A stretch of DNA of 64,000 bases from Rhizophagus clarus (taxonomy: Eukaryota > Glomeromycota > Glomeromycetes > Glomerales > Glomeraceae): NCBI GenBank assembly GCA_015698045.1, contig BLAL01000270.1, positions 62,001 to 126,000 on the forward strand, written 5' to 3'. Position 1 is the stretch's first letter, and each line of letters begins with the position of its first letter. Of the stretch, positions 12,327 through 25,592 are shown piece after piece. The position numbers and the translations under genes were made by a program. The notes beneath the pieces were generated by a model. It was not told where the DNA came from. It worked only from the letters and a program-made list of their open reading frames with translations, and did no database searches.

Positions 12327-12743
12327 TATAATCATCATTGAATCTGTTAATATATTTTCTTTTTTGAACAAGGAAAGTATATAATTAAATGATCATCGTA
12401 ACACCATTTAACTAAATGCTGTTGATTTCCGTGATTTCTGTGATTTTTGTGTGAATATTGCATTACTATACTTCACTATACTTCAATATGCATACTCTTT
12501 TTAACAAAAATGTACCAAAAGGCGAATTGTGAAATTCATTTTTTCTTTGTATTATCATCCATGGACCAACCCAATCTGGCCTTCCCCATGAAAAAATTAA
12601 TTACATTAGAATGAACGAAACGTTCAAAGTTTTTTTTTTTAAATCGGATTACATGAAATAGGTCACATGTCATATGTTTTGTTAAACAGTCAATATATAT
12701 AACCTATTAAAAATGCGCCAAACCGCCTTCGTACAGGGAGAAA

Positions 12744-12746
<3 letters not shown>

Positions 12747-12780
<34 letters not shown>
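12747..12780. repeat. AT dinucleotide microsatellite
   Basis: Nearly pure AT repeat of about 34 bp in the long spacer between SWIRM paralogs 1 and 2. Confidence 0.85.
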
Positions 12781-12781
<1 letters not shown>

Positions 12782-12808
12782 AATTGCAAAAGATTTTGAA
12801 AACTAATT

Positions 12809-12816
12809 TCACGTGA
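12809..12816. promoter_or_regulatory. TCACGTGA palindrome
   Basis: Second copy of the CACGTG-containing octamer, about 3.5 kb upstream of SWIRM paralog 1. Regulatory function is conjecture based on motif identity. Confidence 0.3.
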
Positions 12817-13806
12817 TTAAATGATTTACATCCCTAAATCAATTGCCGTGGTTATTTATTAGGTTATGCATTTTCTTAGATTCTGTTTGGAAGATATTTT
12901 AGGAAGTAGTTCGGTCACACATTTCATGCGTCTATGAAGAACACAGAACAACGTGGCATTAAGGGAACTCATATCAAAATTATTATTAGATCCTGGTACT
13001 TGTCCTCATTCGCCCAATACAAAAAATGTGGTATGACTTTAAATAAACTTACTATTCGATCAACAAATTTTAATTTTATATAATTTGGTTGCATTTACTG
13101 TATATGTTCTCACGCCATTATAGCATTGTTACTGCGGTACTTTCATTCTTTTTTAATTGGTGCAAATTTTTAGGTTTTACAAAAAAGAAAAGTAAACGGT
13201 TTGCGTTATATAATCATGTTTTTTGTTTTTGTTTGTGTTAACGTTACAACTTTTTATTTAAGAATAAACTTTTGCAAAATTTTTGGTGCTATTCCCTGTT
13301 TAATAATATCGATTGAAATTCAACGAATGCCAATTTTATTAGAATAGAATATGAATCAAAATCTTTTATTAATTACAGTACAGTGTACGTGTACATTAAT
13401 TCTTTGATTAAAACAACTCCCGAAATGATTAAAGTAAACAATTCCCGAATCCGGTAAATTCGCTTATTGCTGTACATTTACATCTTCGTTATTCGTTACT
13501 AACCTTACAAATTGAAAGTAACTAATTATAACAATTTTCGTGTACTTATGATGCGATTTAATTAAAAAAAGATTATCTGTTTTAAAACTATATTCAAAAT
13601 AATAATAAAATAATACATTCAAATGCATGAATATTTTTTTAAATATTTAAAATAAAATAAAAAAAAAAGAGATTATAAAAAAAAAGTTTCATTTTTTTTT
13701 TTAAAAAAAAAAAATACGTAACTATACGTAATTATAAGCAGGAGTGAGTTTTAGGTATTGTTGATGATCTGATTTTAAAATTTTTATCTATCGATCTTTT
13801 TCGCTG

Positions 13807-13809
<3 letters not shown>

Positions 13810-13840
<31 letters not shown>

Positions 13841-13862
13841 TATTATTATTATTATTATTATT
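13810..13862. repeat. ATT microsatellite
   Basis: About seventeen ATT triplets with one slip in the middle. Confidence 0.85.
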
Positions 13863-16800
13863 CTTGATGGTAAATCATAATAAAAATAATGTTGCACATC
13901 AATTTGTATCATACAGAAAATGTTTTACTGTTTACATATTTTATTCGTATTCGTATAGGAAAAAGTTTTTTTTTAATTTGTTTACATGGCGTGCGTTTTC
14001 TTTTAAAGAATGTAACGGGGGACGTATCATTAATATTACTAAATATTATTATCATTAATTTAAAAATTTTTTTTTTTTTTTTCTTTTAGCAATCAATCAA
14101 AAGGAAATGAATGATTACTAAAAAAAAAAGTTGTGAGACAATTTTTTTTTTTTTTTTTTTCGTAATTCAATCATTAAACCAATCTCGTTAGAAAAAAAAA
14201 TTTTTTTTTTTTTTATTTTTTTCCTCGTTTTAATTTTTCCCGCAAAAGTATATAGCACAAAATTGGTCGGTGATCTTCACATTCCCAGTTTTTTTTTTTT
14301 TTCAAACGTTATACAATCGCGGGGGCATCAATTGCAAAAAAAAAAAAAAATATGGTTATTATAATTAAAAAAAATATATTTGGACCCTTACATAATAAAT
14401 ATATCCTTTTATATAGCTTCAATAAAATAATTTATAGGTTTTATTTACGAAAAAAAAAAAAATTTCGCTTTTTTTTTTTTTTTATGTATGGAATTTAAAA
14501 AAAAGAATGAACGCATTTATGGTTATATTAGATTTATTCAATTTTGATAAGACGCCTATATGCATAAATAGCAATTATTACATTTGACGCATGTATTAAA
14601 AAATGTCTTTATTGTAAGTAAAGGCTTTTTAAAATTCTTCAATAGAAAAAGGATAAAAAAAAAACAAAAAAAAAAAGTTTAATCAAATGATAAAAATAAT
14701 AATATAAATAAAAAGGAAATCAAAGACCTTTTGTAATACATTTATGGGATACATTTGCCACTCACCGCCACCCTTTTTTTTCTTTTTTTAAAAAAAAAAA
14801 AAAAATGTTTTTTTTTTTTTTTTAAAAAAAAAAATAATAACCCTGGATCGGATTCTAACCTTAATCATTATAATAAATAAAAAAAAACTTATATATTATC
14901 TTGTATCAAAAAAATAATAATAATAAATTCGGTTGTTTTTTTTTTTTTTTAAATTATTAAGTATTGGACAAGTTCTTTCTTTAACCAATTAAATTTTAGA
15001 AAATTTAACTTTATTTTTACAATAAAAAAAAAAAAAGGTACTAATTAAATCAAAATATTACAAAGACAAACATTTTTTCTAAAAGTTTCATTCCCCTTAT
15101 AAATAACTATAATAATAATTTTATTAACTAAAAAGAGTTTGAAATAAACAAATTTTTTTCTCTAAGAAAATACAAAAAAAAAAAAAAAAAAAAATATGCA
15201 AAATGCAAAAATAATTCTTGTATGATAAGTTACTCGAATCGATTAAACCATAATAATAACATTCCTTTAAAAAAAAGGATTGATAAAGAACGGATGAAAC
15301 GTATCTCAATAATAAAAGCCCCCTCGGGACTATTTAAAACCCGATAAAGAAGAGTATTTTTAGTATTTAATACACTTATAAGGAATAAAAGGGAAAAGGT
15401 GCCACATTTTGACACATATAAATCATATGATTTACCTTCTGCACTCATCAGCCAATGTAATTTATCTACGTATCAAAACGGAGAAATTTGACCGAATTAA
15501 TTAATTAAAAATACACGTTTTTCTTTTTGATCGATAAATTTAACACGGAAAGAAGTAACTTTAAAAAAATTATTATTTATTTCTCTCGTAATGAATTTCA
15601 GTAAATAAGCTTATCGGAATTAATTTTTCGGACTTTAAATTTGCATATAATTTTCTTTTATTTTTTTTCATGTATTAAATATGATTACCAAAATATAATA
15701 ACCGAGTTCCTAAATTTACTTTACTTATTTTAGGAAATAACCATTCATTCAAACAATCATCCGATAACGTTACATCCAATTAATTTGAGTGGAATTATTT
15801 ACTTATGCATTTTTCAATGAAAATATTTTGATTGTTAAAATGAGAATACGCATTTGAACATAGTATTATTTTTCGTTCGATACAATAATTATTAATGAAT
15901 TTAATAAATAAGAATAATCTTGTAAAGATTCTTGATAATACATAATTTTTGATTGGTTTGGTTGAACTTTTTTTAATCATTTTTAATCATTTTAAGGGAA
16001 TTTTTTTATTCCGAAATTCCGTAATTCTATGATAATCAAGATATGTTACAAGTTTTTTTTCTTTTTTTCTTCTAAAAAGATCTTTCTTTCCATAAAGAAC
16101 GAATTCGTTTCTTTTTAAGTAAAGTTTAAAAAAGGTCAAACTATTTGTCATTTTCGATAGTCATTGGCATTATTAAAGGATTATTAGCCTAAAACGTTTA
16201 TGGAAGTTTATCAATGATTTATTTGGTTAGAATTTACTTCGGAAAAAAGAATTCTAAATGGCGGGAAAGAACAATTATAAACTTGTTGGTAATTGTTGTT
16301 ATGTTATAATGTTAAGTGTAAATGTTATGTAAACGCCCAATGTAAACACTTTTAATGTCAAACTTTAAAAAAAAACTGCGGTGAATAAAAAGAATCATTT
16401 TATCTGATTAGCATTTACTCGTATACTACGTAATTGCATGATACATCTCTTATTGTATTCGCAATTAGTAGTTGGTACTACAGCGAGAAAAAAAAACTCT
16501 TATACGCAGTAATTTATTGTTTCTATTGTTAACTAAGCCACGAATGGAATCGCGTTCGTTTAAATAATTATAAATTTTAGGTCGAAAGTCATTGTTTTGA
16601 TTAACTATCATTCAATTATCACTTGAATTAACATGTGTAAAAAAAAAAAATAATAATAATCTTTCAAAAAAGACGAAACAATTCTTTTTTTGTTTGTTTA
16701 TGAATTGTTTCACGCCCGAAAAAAAAAAAAAAAAAATTACGCCTTTTTTTTTAAAAAAAAAATGTAATTTTAGTATAAAAAAAAAAATCGGATTGTTCTT

Positions 16801-17962
16801 AAAAAAAAAAATAAAAAAATAAAATAAAATAAAATAAAACAAAAGAAAGAAAGAAAATGCTAAATTTAGAAGAGTAAAAGTTTTTTTTTATGAATTAAAC
16901 AAAAAAAAAAAAAAAAAAAAAAAAAAATCCAAATTAGAATGAATTCATTCGATCATATATGGGAGAATCACATGATCATAGTTTTTTTGGGGTCAGGTAT
17001 ATCAAAATGAATAAGTTGCCCCACCCCAATTTACGTTAAATATATTTGTGAAACTATAAATAATTATAATTAAAATTATTACCAAGTAAAATAACGTTAG
17101 AATAATTCTTAAAAAAAAAAAAAAAAAAAAAAAAATTTATTTTCCGATTTTCAACTAAAATAAACTGATGATTTCTTCGGATTATCAATAATGATATCCT
17201 TTTTATCTCAAAATTAAGAAAGAACAAAGGATATCATAGTGCGTATTCCAAAAAAGATGAAAATTTTAGATTATTATAGATTATGGCTTTTTGGCTGGTA
17301 AATGCTTATGGTGTTATTGTATGCCAAGACGAAAATTAGATTAAATAAAAATAAATATGGATCTACAATTTGTTATGAAACTTTCCTAAAATAATTTCCT
17401 TTCTAATTCGAAGAAAAAAGTAAACATTAAAAAGAAAAAGATTATATTATAAATGAACAACTTTTTTTTTTTTTTTGAAAGACAATACATTTTTTTTTTT
17501 ATTAATATAAATAAGTAAATAAATAAATAAAAATCCCCAGAAAGATTTAACGGATTAATTCAAAAAATTGGTAAACCCTAATGAATTCATTTACGGTGAA
17601 AAAAAATATGGTCAAGTATGCAAATGTAAGATTCCGGTAATTAAATAAAATATATTTCTAATTTTTCTTTTTCAAAATTGATAAGATTGTGCCACTTTTT
17701 CTTTTTATGAATAATTATTATAATTATCAGAGGTGATGAATTATCATCTTAATCTATTTTTTTTTTTTTAAGAGAAAAAAAAAAAAAAATTGGCGATTAT
17801 ATCACTGCGCCCAATTTTTAGCCAAGAAATCGTCTCGTAAATACTATTATTAATTTAATAAACCCGTTTAAAATTCTATGAAATGCAAAAGTACGGAGAA
17901 GTTGTACATCAAATAAATTGTCATGTAAATTTAAGAAACCAGTGGTAAAAATATTATAATTC

Positions 17963-17986
17963 GCCAAGTAGCCAAGTAGCCAAGTA
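17963..17986. repeat. Three tandem GCCAAGTA copies
   Basis: Exact three-fold repeat of the octamer GCCAAGTA. It is short but stands out from the AT-rich surroundings. Confidence 0.8.
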
Positions 17987-19243
17987 AAATGACTTTCATT
18001 AAAATGTAAACAAGTTACTAAATTTGCATAAATCAAAAATAAAAATCAAAAAATCAAAAAAAAAATAAAAATCAAAAAAGAAACAGTAAAATAAAAAATA
18101 AAAATAAAAATAAAATAAAAACAATATAAAAAAAAAACAAATAAAATAAAAAATAATAAAAATAAGAGGAAAAAAAAAAAATACAAAGAACGTAAGAAAC
18201 TAAAAAAAAAATTCTTACACCAAACGTTTCTTTTTGATTTCGGGCTTGTTTTTGACAAACAAAGGACAGCTACCACAAACATAATCTATACCAATAAAGT
18301 CAATGAAATGAATAAAAAGTAAATTCGAAACCGAACTTCAAAAAAGAAGTAAATCGATGATCATTGATACCAAAAGAGAAAATTAATTTATCCATTAGGA
18401 TATTTGCCTGTTTTTATATAAATAAATTATTTTATTTTCTATTTTTGTCCGCAGTATTATGAGATTATCAGAAGAGAGATAATGCGATGCTTTGTGAATT
18501 TCACAATTCTATCAAATGCAAGACAATTAGTGCATAAATGGAATTCGAGAAATAATAATCATCATTTCTTATTTTAATAAAAATGGTGAATTTTTTGCTT
18601 CTAATTATTAATTTATTAATTGATTTTTTTTAATTTACGATTCTTTCCCCAATAAAACCGATATAACTTTAAATTTATCCTTTTAAATGCGTATTTTACG
18701 TTATTAAAAATATTAGTAATAAACTGAGGGTGCGGATGCACATCCCTATTGCAGGAGTTAATGAGCGTGAGAAAATTTATTTTTTTACGCAGTATGTAAG
18801 TAGGCACAAAAAATTGCTTAATCCTTTTTTTAAAAATTTATTGATTCGGATCTATACCGATGTTTTTTTTTAATCATGGAATTTACAATGAGAAAATATA
18901 TATAAAAAAAAAAAAAGAAAAAAAGAAATAGAAAAAAAGAAAATGTTGAAAGTAATAATCAATTTCCATAATAAGAAATAAAAGAGAAAATCTATGTAAT
19001 TATATTTACAATATGTTTAAATTATTTTCATTTAATGTATGTGTGTGGCTTATAAAGAATCCATGAGTGGGGTAAAAAGAAAGAATTAAAAGAGTAAATG
19101 GGTATTGATATATATAAAAAGTTACACAATGACTTTTTTTTTTATCTAAGCATATTTAATATTATCTATTATTATATATTTATAATTTTTTTTTTTTTCC
19201 TTCAACATTTCATTTATAGATTGATTAACGATCTTAAATATAA

Positions 19244-20413
19244 TTAAATCCATTTTACTTGCATAAAAAATTCCCAGAGTTTACTTGCTTTATTAACATC
19301 TATTCTAAGAAGTTTCTGTGCATCACTTTTACGGAATGGAAGTGATTTTTGCACATACCTTCTTGCAGATGAAATTAAGGTGTGTTTTGCTGTTAAATAT
19401 TGAACAGGGGTAAGTCGTAAAGTTGAAGCTACATGAGCTTCTTTTGCATGCAATGAATTATAATGAGGTAAATGCAAGATAGATAAAGGTTGTCCTTTCC
19501 AACTGATTTTTGGGGTTATACGTTGAAGTACAGTTAAATCAAGATCAAGTTGTTCAATATTTTTCATTAATTCATCAAATTGCATTGGTGGAGGAGGTGG
19601 TATACGAATTGGTTTGATTTCCCCTCCCACAACTATAGGAGTTAAAGTTGATTCTAAGAGACCACGATCTGCCATAACCCTAGCGAGACTGTTACCTTTA
19701 CGTTTTCTTTCGGATATAATTGGTTTTGACCGTTTTGTTTTCGTTTTGGTTTTAGTGAGTTGTTTCTTTGATGAAGGACGATGTGGGGTCGGAGTTTGCG
19801 GTGGTGAACATTCCGTACCAGATGAACTATCATTAAATGATGATAAAAAGGAAATACTAGATGAAATTGAGGATATTGTTGATGAATCGCTTCTTCGTAA
19901 TAAAGCTTTAGGATCTTCTTTGAGCGTCGTGTAAACATCCACTTGAAGGGTGATCCCAGGAGATGATTTAGAAGGCGCTTTCTTTGGGTAAGGATTCTTT
20001 CTATGTCTGTGTCTTTTTTCATCGGAAGTAATGATTTTATGAAAATTTGAATTACTTGTGATTTTTGATGTTGAAACGTTCTTTACAACGACGTCAGAAG
20101 GAATAGATTTTTCCGGTAAAGATTTTTCATTCTTCATTTCTGAACGTTTAATCATTTCCAATAATTCTGGTGGAGCATCACAAAGTCTCATTCTATATTT
20201 ATTTTTTTTTGGTTTTTGTGGAGTGGAAGGAATCGTGGAAGGAATCTCAACTTCATTTTCGATATTAGTCAATAACGATGATGACGACGATGATGATGAT
20301 TCCATATTTTTAAATATATTTGAATCTGGAGATAACGGTGGTGAAAGAAATGGCGCAAAAGTTTTAACGCCTTTAGTTGAAATAGGAACTTGCATTGATA
20401 AATCTGAAGACAT
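19244..20413 (-). CDS. SWIRM-domain protein, Fun19/Laf1-like (paralog 2)
   Basis: Intronless, 389 residues, ATG at 20413. The SWIRM domain occupies residues 304-389 and is closest to paralog 1, with identical sequence from the start of the RKSDAQKLLRIDVNKASKLW block to the C-terminus. The shared upstream blocks are all present: PFLSPPLSPD, NKYRMRLCDAP, RKNPYPKKAPSKSSPGITL, ERKRKGNSLARVMADRGLL and RIPPPPPM. Differences from paralog 1 lie mainly in linkers: a Ser run near residue 40 replaces the Gln run, and the protein is about 50 residues shorter. Same strand as paralogs 1 and 3, in a loose tandem array. The predicted role is the same, namely a nuclear HDAC-complex or chromatin-associated factor. 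Encoding both copies with intact blocks suggests retained function rather than decay. Confidence 0.9.
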   Translation of the reverse strand: MSSDLSMQVPISTKGVKTFAPFLSPPLSPDSNIFKNMESSSSSSSSLLTNIENEVEIPSTIPSTPQKPKKNKYRMRLCDAPPELLEMIKRSEMKNEKSLPEKSIPSDVVVKNVSTSKITSNSNFHKIITSDEKRHRHRKNPYPKKAPSKSSPGITLQVDVYTTLKEDPKALLRRSDSSTISSISSSISFLSSFNDSSSGTECSPPQTPTPHRPSSKKQLTKTKTKTKRSKPIISERKRKGNSLARVMADRGLLESTLTPIVVGGEIKPIRIPPPPPMQFDELMKNIEQLDLDLTVLQRITPKISWKGQPLSILHLPHYNSLHAKEAHVASTLRLTPVQYLTAKHTLISSARRYVQKSLPFRKSDAQKLLRIDVNKASKLWEFFMQVKWI

Positions 20414-20744
20414 TCTTTTGATATAAAAAAAAAAAAAAAATATTTGGTTTTTTTTGGTGGTTTATTTTTTTTTTAGAAAAGAAAAAAAACTTTTTGGGTT
20501 TTTTATGACAAGAAGGAATGACTTTTGCGCGTTGTTTATATATGATTGTATGGGGTTCGGAGTTATGATAATTTATATCCGATTAAATTAAAAGGAAATA
20601 ATCAATATTTATTTTAAGAAATTACGAAATTTCTATTGTAATATGGATTATTAAACAGCTGACAAGATATTACTTTAAAATTCAAATATGCCAAGAAAAA
20701 AAAAAAAATTTTTTTTTTTAACTTTGAATTATGTGTAATACAAT

Positions 20745-20778
20745 ATATACAGTGTATACAGTGTATACAGTGTATATA
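20745..20778. repeat. TGTATACAG tandem repeat
   Basis: Three to four copies of the 9-bp unit TGTATACAG, each containing the palindrome TGTATACA, about 350 bp upstream of SWIRM paralog 2. Confidence 0.8.
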
Positions 20779-22381
20779 TATGTGTGATGTGTAAAAAAAA
20801 TATATATATATGTATTGTAATAATAAGTAAGTCGGAAAATGAAATTTATTTTATGAGTCAAAATTGTTGTCTTTTTTTTTTTTGGTTTCCGAATTCTCTT
20901 TTAAAAAAAATCATTTCATCTGCTTTATTTATATTTGAACGAATTTTTTTTTTTTTTTTATTTAACTAATAATATAAATTAATTTTAAGAAGGATTTTTC
21001 TATTTTAATAATAATAAAAAAATTTTTTTTTTTATATAATTACCTAAAATTATTTATACATCAATATAATAAAAATACATTAAGATCGCCATTCACATAC
21101 ATACATGTGAATAATAATATTCGGTGTGAAAAGTTGTGACATTTCGAAAAAAAAAAAAAAAAAAATTTCATTTTGAAATATTTTTTATCTTTATTAGGAA
21201 TTCTATATTATAATATAAAATTTTTTTTTTTTTTTGAATTACACTGAGCTGGGAATATTTAATTAGAAGATTAGTCAATGAATTGGTAAGATAAGGACAT
21301 TTGATTCTCTACTGCGGAAATTATAACAAATTATTTGTCAAATTCCCATTGACTCACAATGAAAAACCATGAAAAACCGGCAAATACCGTTTCGAATTAA
21401 TTTGAAATAATTTTTTTTTTTTTTTTTTTTCATAGAAACAAAGGCAGAAATGGCGTAAAAAGTTACCCTGTCCAATCTAACCGGATAAAACATATTTTTG
21501 TTCTTTTTGTAAGCATGGGTCAAAAGAGAACCTTTATAATAATGCCAAAATAATTTAATAAAAAAAAATTTTGAACATTGAAGTAAAAATTTTCCGTTTT
21601 GGTACAAGACAACAAATGGGGGGTATACATTACGCAGTTGATTTTTTTTTCAATGCGTCTTTATTCCATAAATTCCAGTTAAAGAAGGTTCTTTTTTTTT
21701 TTTTAATAAACAATTACCATTCAGAATTGGAAATAATAACGCTTTTTTAATCTGATGAGATAATTAAACGCAGTCATCGCAGTCATTAACTGCGACATAT
21801 AACATATCTCCTTTATTTATATTTATTGTTGGAACTTATGACCAATTTTGTTTATTTTCGGCGCGTTAATTTTCCCAAATTTCCCCAACAAAAATTTCCA
21901 GATCATCCCATTTCATTTTATTTTATTTTTTATATATATTTTTTTTACGACATGAAACTTAGTTGCAGTTTAAACTTGTTACAGCTTTACATTTATTATT
22001 ATTATTATTATCATAATAATTATAATTAACAGAGTTTCTTTAAAGAACCAACCCAATTAGTGTAAGAAAAAAGAAGATCAGACTGCTGTTGTAATTGTTG
22101 TTAATCTTCATTACTTTATTTGCGAAAAGTATTCACACACAAATTATCGTCTTTTTATGTGAAGCAAATACAATTTTTCGGGATAAACCGTAAACCGTGG
22201 GAACGGGAGTATCCGACTAATTATTTTTGTTAATTAATAAAAAGAATAAAAAAGAAATCCTCGTAGAGAAATTAGTAGTGGCGTGACAAATTGTTTAAAA
22301 ATTGATTAGTAAAACTTTAACGGATATACGTTTATCCTGAATAGGCGATTCATATTTCCGATTGTATCATGATTTTACCGA

Positions 22382-22389
22382 TCACGTGA
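22382..22389. promoter_or_regulatory. TCACGTGA palindrome
   Basis: Third copy of the octamer, about 2 kb upstream of SWIRM paralog 2. A related half-site (GACGTGATATC) follows within 12 bp. Confidence 0.35.
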
Positions 22390-22681
22390 TATTATGACGT
22401 GATATCTGATGTAAATTTCGGAGTTTTAACACGTAGATCTTTTTTTAACGTTAATATGCATAAAAATTTATTTCGAAATTTTGGTTACCCAAAATCTTTT
22501 CCCCTGATTTATGTTCGTTATATTATTTATATTATTTACCAAATAAATTCAAGAAAAAAAATAATAATGTCGCGTTCAATTTGTTAAAAAAAACTAATTA
22601 TAGTTTGTTTAAACTTTGCATATGAGGACAACGCGTTTAACAGATTAATATGGTTATTAAATGTCATTCATTTAAAATTCG

Positions 22682-22718
<37 letters not shown>

Positions 22719-25592
22719 TTATATTAAATTAAGCAGGTCTTATGCGCTTTAAATACCTTAAATCTTTTTTCTGTAGTGACTAATTGGATATCGATAATCA
22801 TAATTGAATTTATGCAAGCTCTTGTTTTTTAATTTAAATATTTACTTTCCTTTTGGCTGAATGTAGAATTGAATCCCCTTTTTTTAAAAAAATTTCACGT
22901 TTTTTTTTTTTCACTTTTGTCTTGATTAATATTTGTTTTTAAACAAATAATAATAAATAACTTTGTGAAGATGAGAATATATTTATATATACGTAAATAA
23001 AAAAAAAAAATCACGAAAAAATAAAAAAGAAAGAATTAATTGGTTCGAAATAAATGAATTTAGTTGTAATTTTTTTTTTTTTTTTATGCATTTTATTTAT
23101 TTATCACATTCACATTCATGCACATCTCAGTTAACCCATTTTATATAAGATAAAATTATATATATATATATTTTTTTTCAATGTACAAGTAAGATAACAG
23201 AAGAAATGATTTGCATATCAAAATTTTTTTTTTTTTTTTCGAGAAAAAAATTTTACCCGTTCAAACTTTTTTATTGGAAATGTTTCAATAAAAAAAAATC
23301 AAATTAATTATTTTGAATGTAACGCAAAAAATTAAAGCACTATCCAAAGATAACATGCAAAATTTTGAAAATAATTAATTACTTTGATATCAAATCACGA
23401 AATGTAACTTTTATTTTAGTGAGACATTGATATGCATCACCGGTAACATGCCGGTCCCCGTTCGTTCAAACATACATGCACTATGACTTTATTGTGACCT
23501 TTTTTTTTTTTTTTAAAAAGATTTACAAAAACTTTAAAAAAAAACATTTGTTTTCAGAAATAATTTGATCATCTTGTTACAGTAAAAGCAATTTTCCTGT
23601 AATGTGTAGAAAAATAATTTTTTAAAAATAGATCAACGTAAAAACCTAGCAGGGTTCAAAAAAAAAAAAAATGTACTGTAATGCAATAAATAAAATGAAG
23701 ATCCAATTGACATATGGGAATACGGTAAACTTCGCTGGATCCGGGTTTAATAATTTGATGCATTTCTTTTAAAAGCGCGTATTTTGCATATTTTTTTACT
23801 TTGTTTACTAAAGGAATGAACTGCTTAAATAAAATAATTGTTGTGAAATATTCAGTTGCTTTGACCAATATTTTATTTAAATCAAGTTTCCTAATAAGCC
23901 TTTCAAAAAAGATTTTTCTATTTTTAACAAATTAAGAAAATAACTTAAAGTAATGTATGCAAAGTGTCATTTGTCCAATTAAATATATCAAATCGGGCAT
24001 AAAAATAAAAGGCAAAAGCCAAACAAAATAAAAATAAACACAAACCTGGCCCAAAAGGATTTTTCATATTTCCAATTAATAATATATTTTTTTTTTTTTT
24101 TTTGAGTTATATTAAATATCGGTTATAAACCAATATTTTTTGTTTCATAAAAGTATATGCAAGATATCTGTTCCACATTTATACATTTACATATTATGTT
24201 TACGTGCAACACCATAAAATTTTATTATAATAAAACGCTTTAACCAAAAAAAGAAATTCAAGAAAAAATTGAAAATAAAATTTTTTTTATCCAATTTTAA
24301 AAATGTATTATTTTTTTATTATTATGAAAAAAAAAAAAAAAAAAAGATGATGAAATATAAAAATATTTTTTTTAGGTTTGATGTTATTTTATTAATGCAA
24401 AATGCATGGGCCGACATTATATAAATAAATAAAATAATTTAAGAATAAATGCTTCTTAAAATTAAAAAATGCGAGTTAAATGCAGAATATTTATAAAAAA
24501 AGACAAATGTCCGAAAATGTGATAATATAATTAAGTGAAATGATATAATAATCGGAGAATTTTCTATACCTTATATCATTGTACTTTTTTGGAATCGAAG
24601 CCAATTGTCATGTGAGCGACGCAGCTGAATGAATTATATCTTTAAGGAAATATATCAAAGAAACATTCAAGATTGTTTTTAGTTAAGGCTTTTGAATTCG
24701 ATTACATCGATATTCATCGATCATGTCAAGTATTGTACATCGATCACACTCCAAACGGTCAGGGTGAACTTTTTTTGTTAAAACTACCAGCCAGAGCAAC
24801 AAAAGCAACATTCGTTTCTTTAAAGAATTTTTGAGAACAATTATCTTTATTTAATTTTTTAAAAATTGTAATTGTCATAGAAATTCCGGTTTGTTTGTTT
24901 TTTTTTTTTTGACAAAGTACTACCTTTTTTAACGAAATAATATAAGTTACTTAGTAATCTTAATCATATTATTATAATCGAAATAACTAACATATATTGA
25001 AGGGTCTCGAGTAAATATATAATTAAAGTGTCGTTCTAGTGTACGCGATAAAATCTATTTTAATTGTCGTGTTTTAATTACATTAATTTAAAATATTTAT
25101 ACGCATATGAATCATTACTGTTTGCCATAACGAAATTACAATTAATTTTTTGTTACGCGATTACAGCTTTCGAGGTATCATACGTATTTACAAAAATATT
25201 GAAAAACGGGAAAAATGCATTTGGGTAAAGAAAAAGGGGAATCATGTAAACGTTTATAACAAGGAAGAAAAAAAAAAAAAATGTCTATTCACAAAATAAA
25301 ATTTATAAAAGAAAAAAAAAAAGAAAAAAGAGATCAAGAAAGAAAAATTCTAAATTTATGCAATAAAAAAATTATTTACAATATTGTTCAGTTTCTTTGA
25401 AAAGAAAAAAAATGTGGGAACGATTGATTTGCTTCATAAGCATATTTGTGGTTTGAAAATTTTTTTTAGTTTTTTTTTTTTAAGATTTTGCCAATAATTA
25501 TTCCAAAGAACAGAACATAAAGATCCATATATACTGTATATATCTTAAAAATAAAATAAGATATAACAGATGTTGATATCATTCTCGCCATC

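Larger units (their letters stand above)
9275..19243. other. 10-kb spacer without recognisable genes
   Basis: The largest gene-free stretch. The first 900 bp upstream of SWIRM paralog 1 are dominated by A and T homopolymers, probably its 5' region. Notable blocks: paired A/T tracts at 10125-10166 and 10884-10921, an AT dinucleotide run at 12747-12780, an ATT microsatellite at 13810-13862, three GCCAAGTA copies at 17963-17986 and AAAAT-rich DNA at 18040-18180. One TCACGTGA lies at 12809. Open frames here are short and made of Phe/Lys/Ile/Tyr from homopolymers; none shows a domain, and I saw no tRNA. Confidence 0.6.
20414..25592. other. 5.2-kb spacer, no gene recognised
   Basis: The 5' flank of SWIRM paralog 2 followed by AT-rich DNA. 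It contains TGTATACAG repeats, a 32-base T run at 22685-22716 and one TCACGTGA at 22382. The short frames in it (for example 21338-21607, 22399-22587, 23656-23868) have no recognisable domain and average composition for this DNA. Confidence 0.6.

Noticed and set aside
19654-20022. 122-residue frame within SWIRM paralog 2
   Set aside because: Overlapping frame of the same strand without domain; the SWIRM frame explains the sequence.
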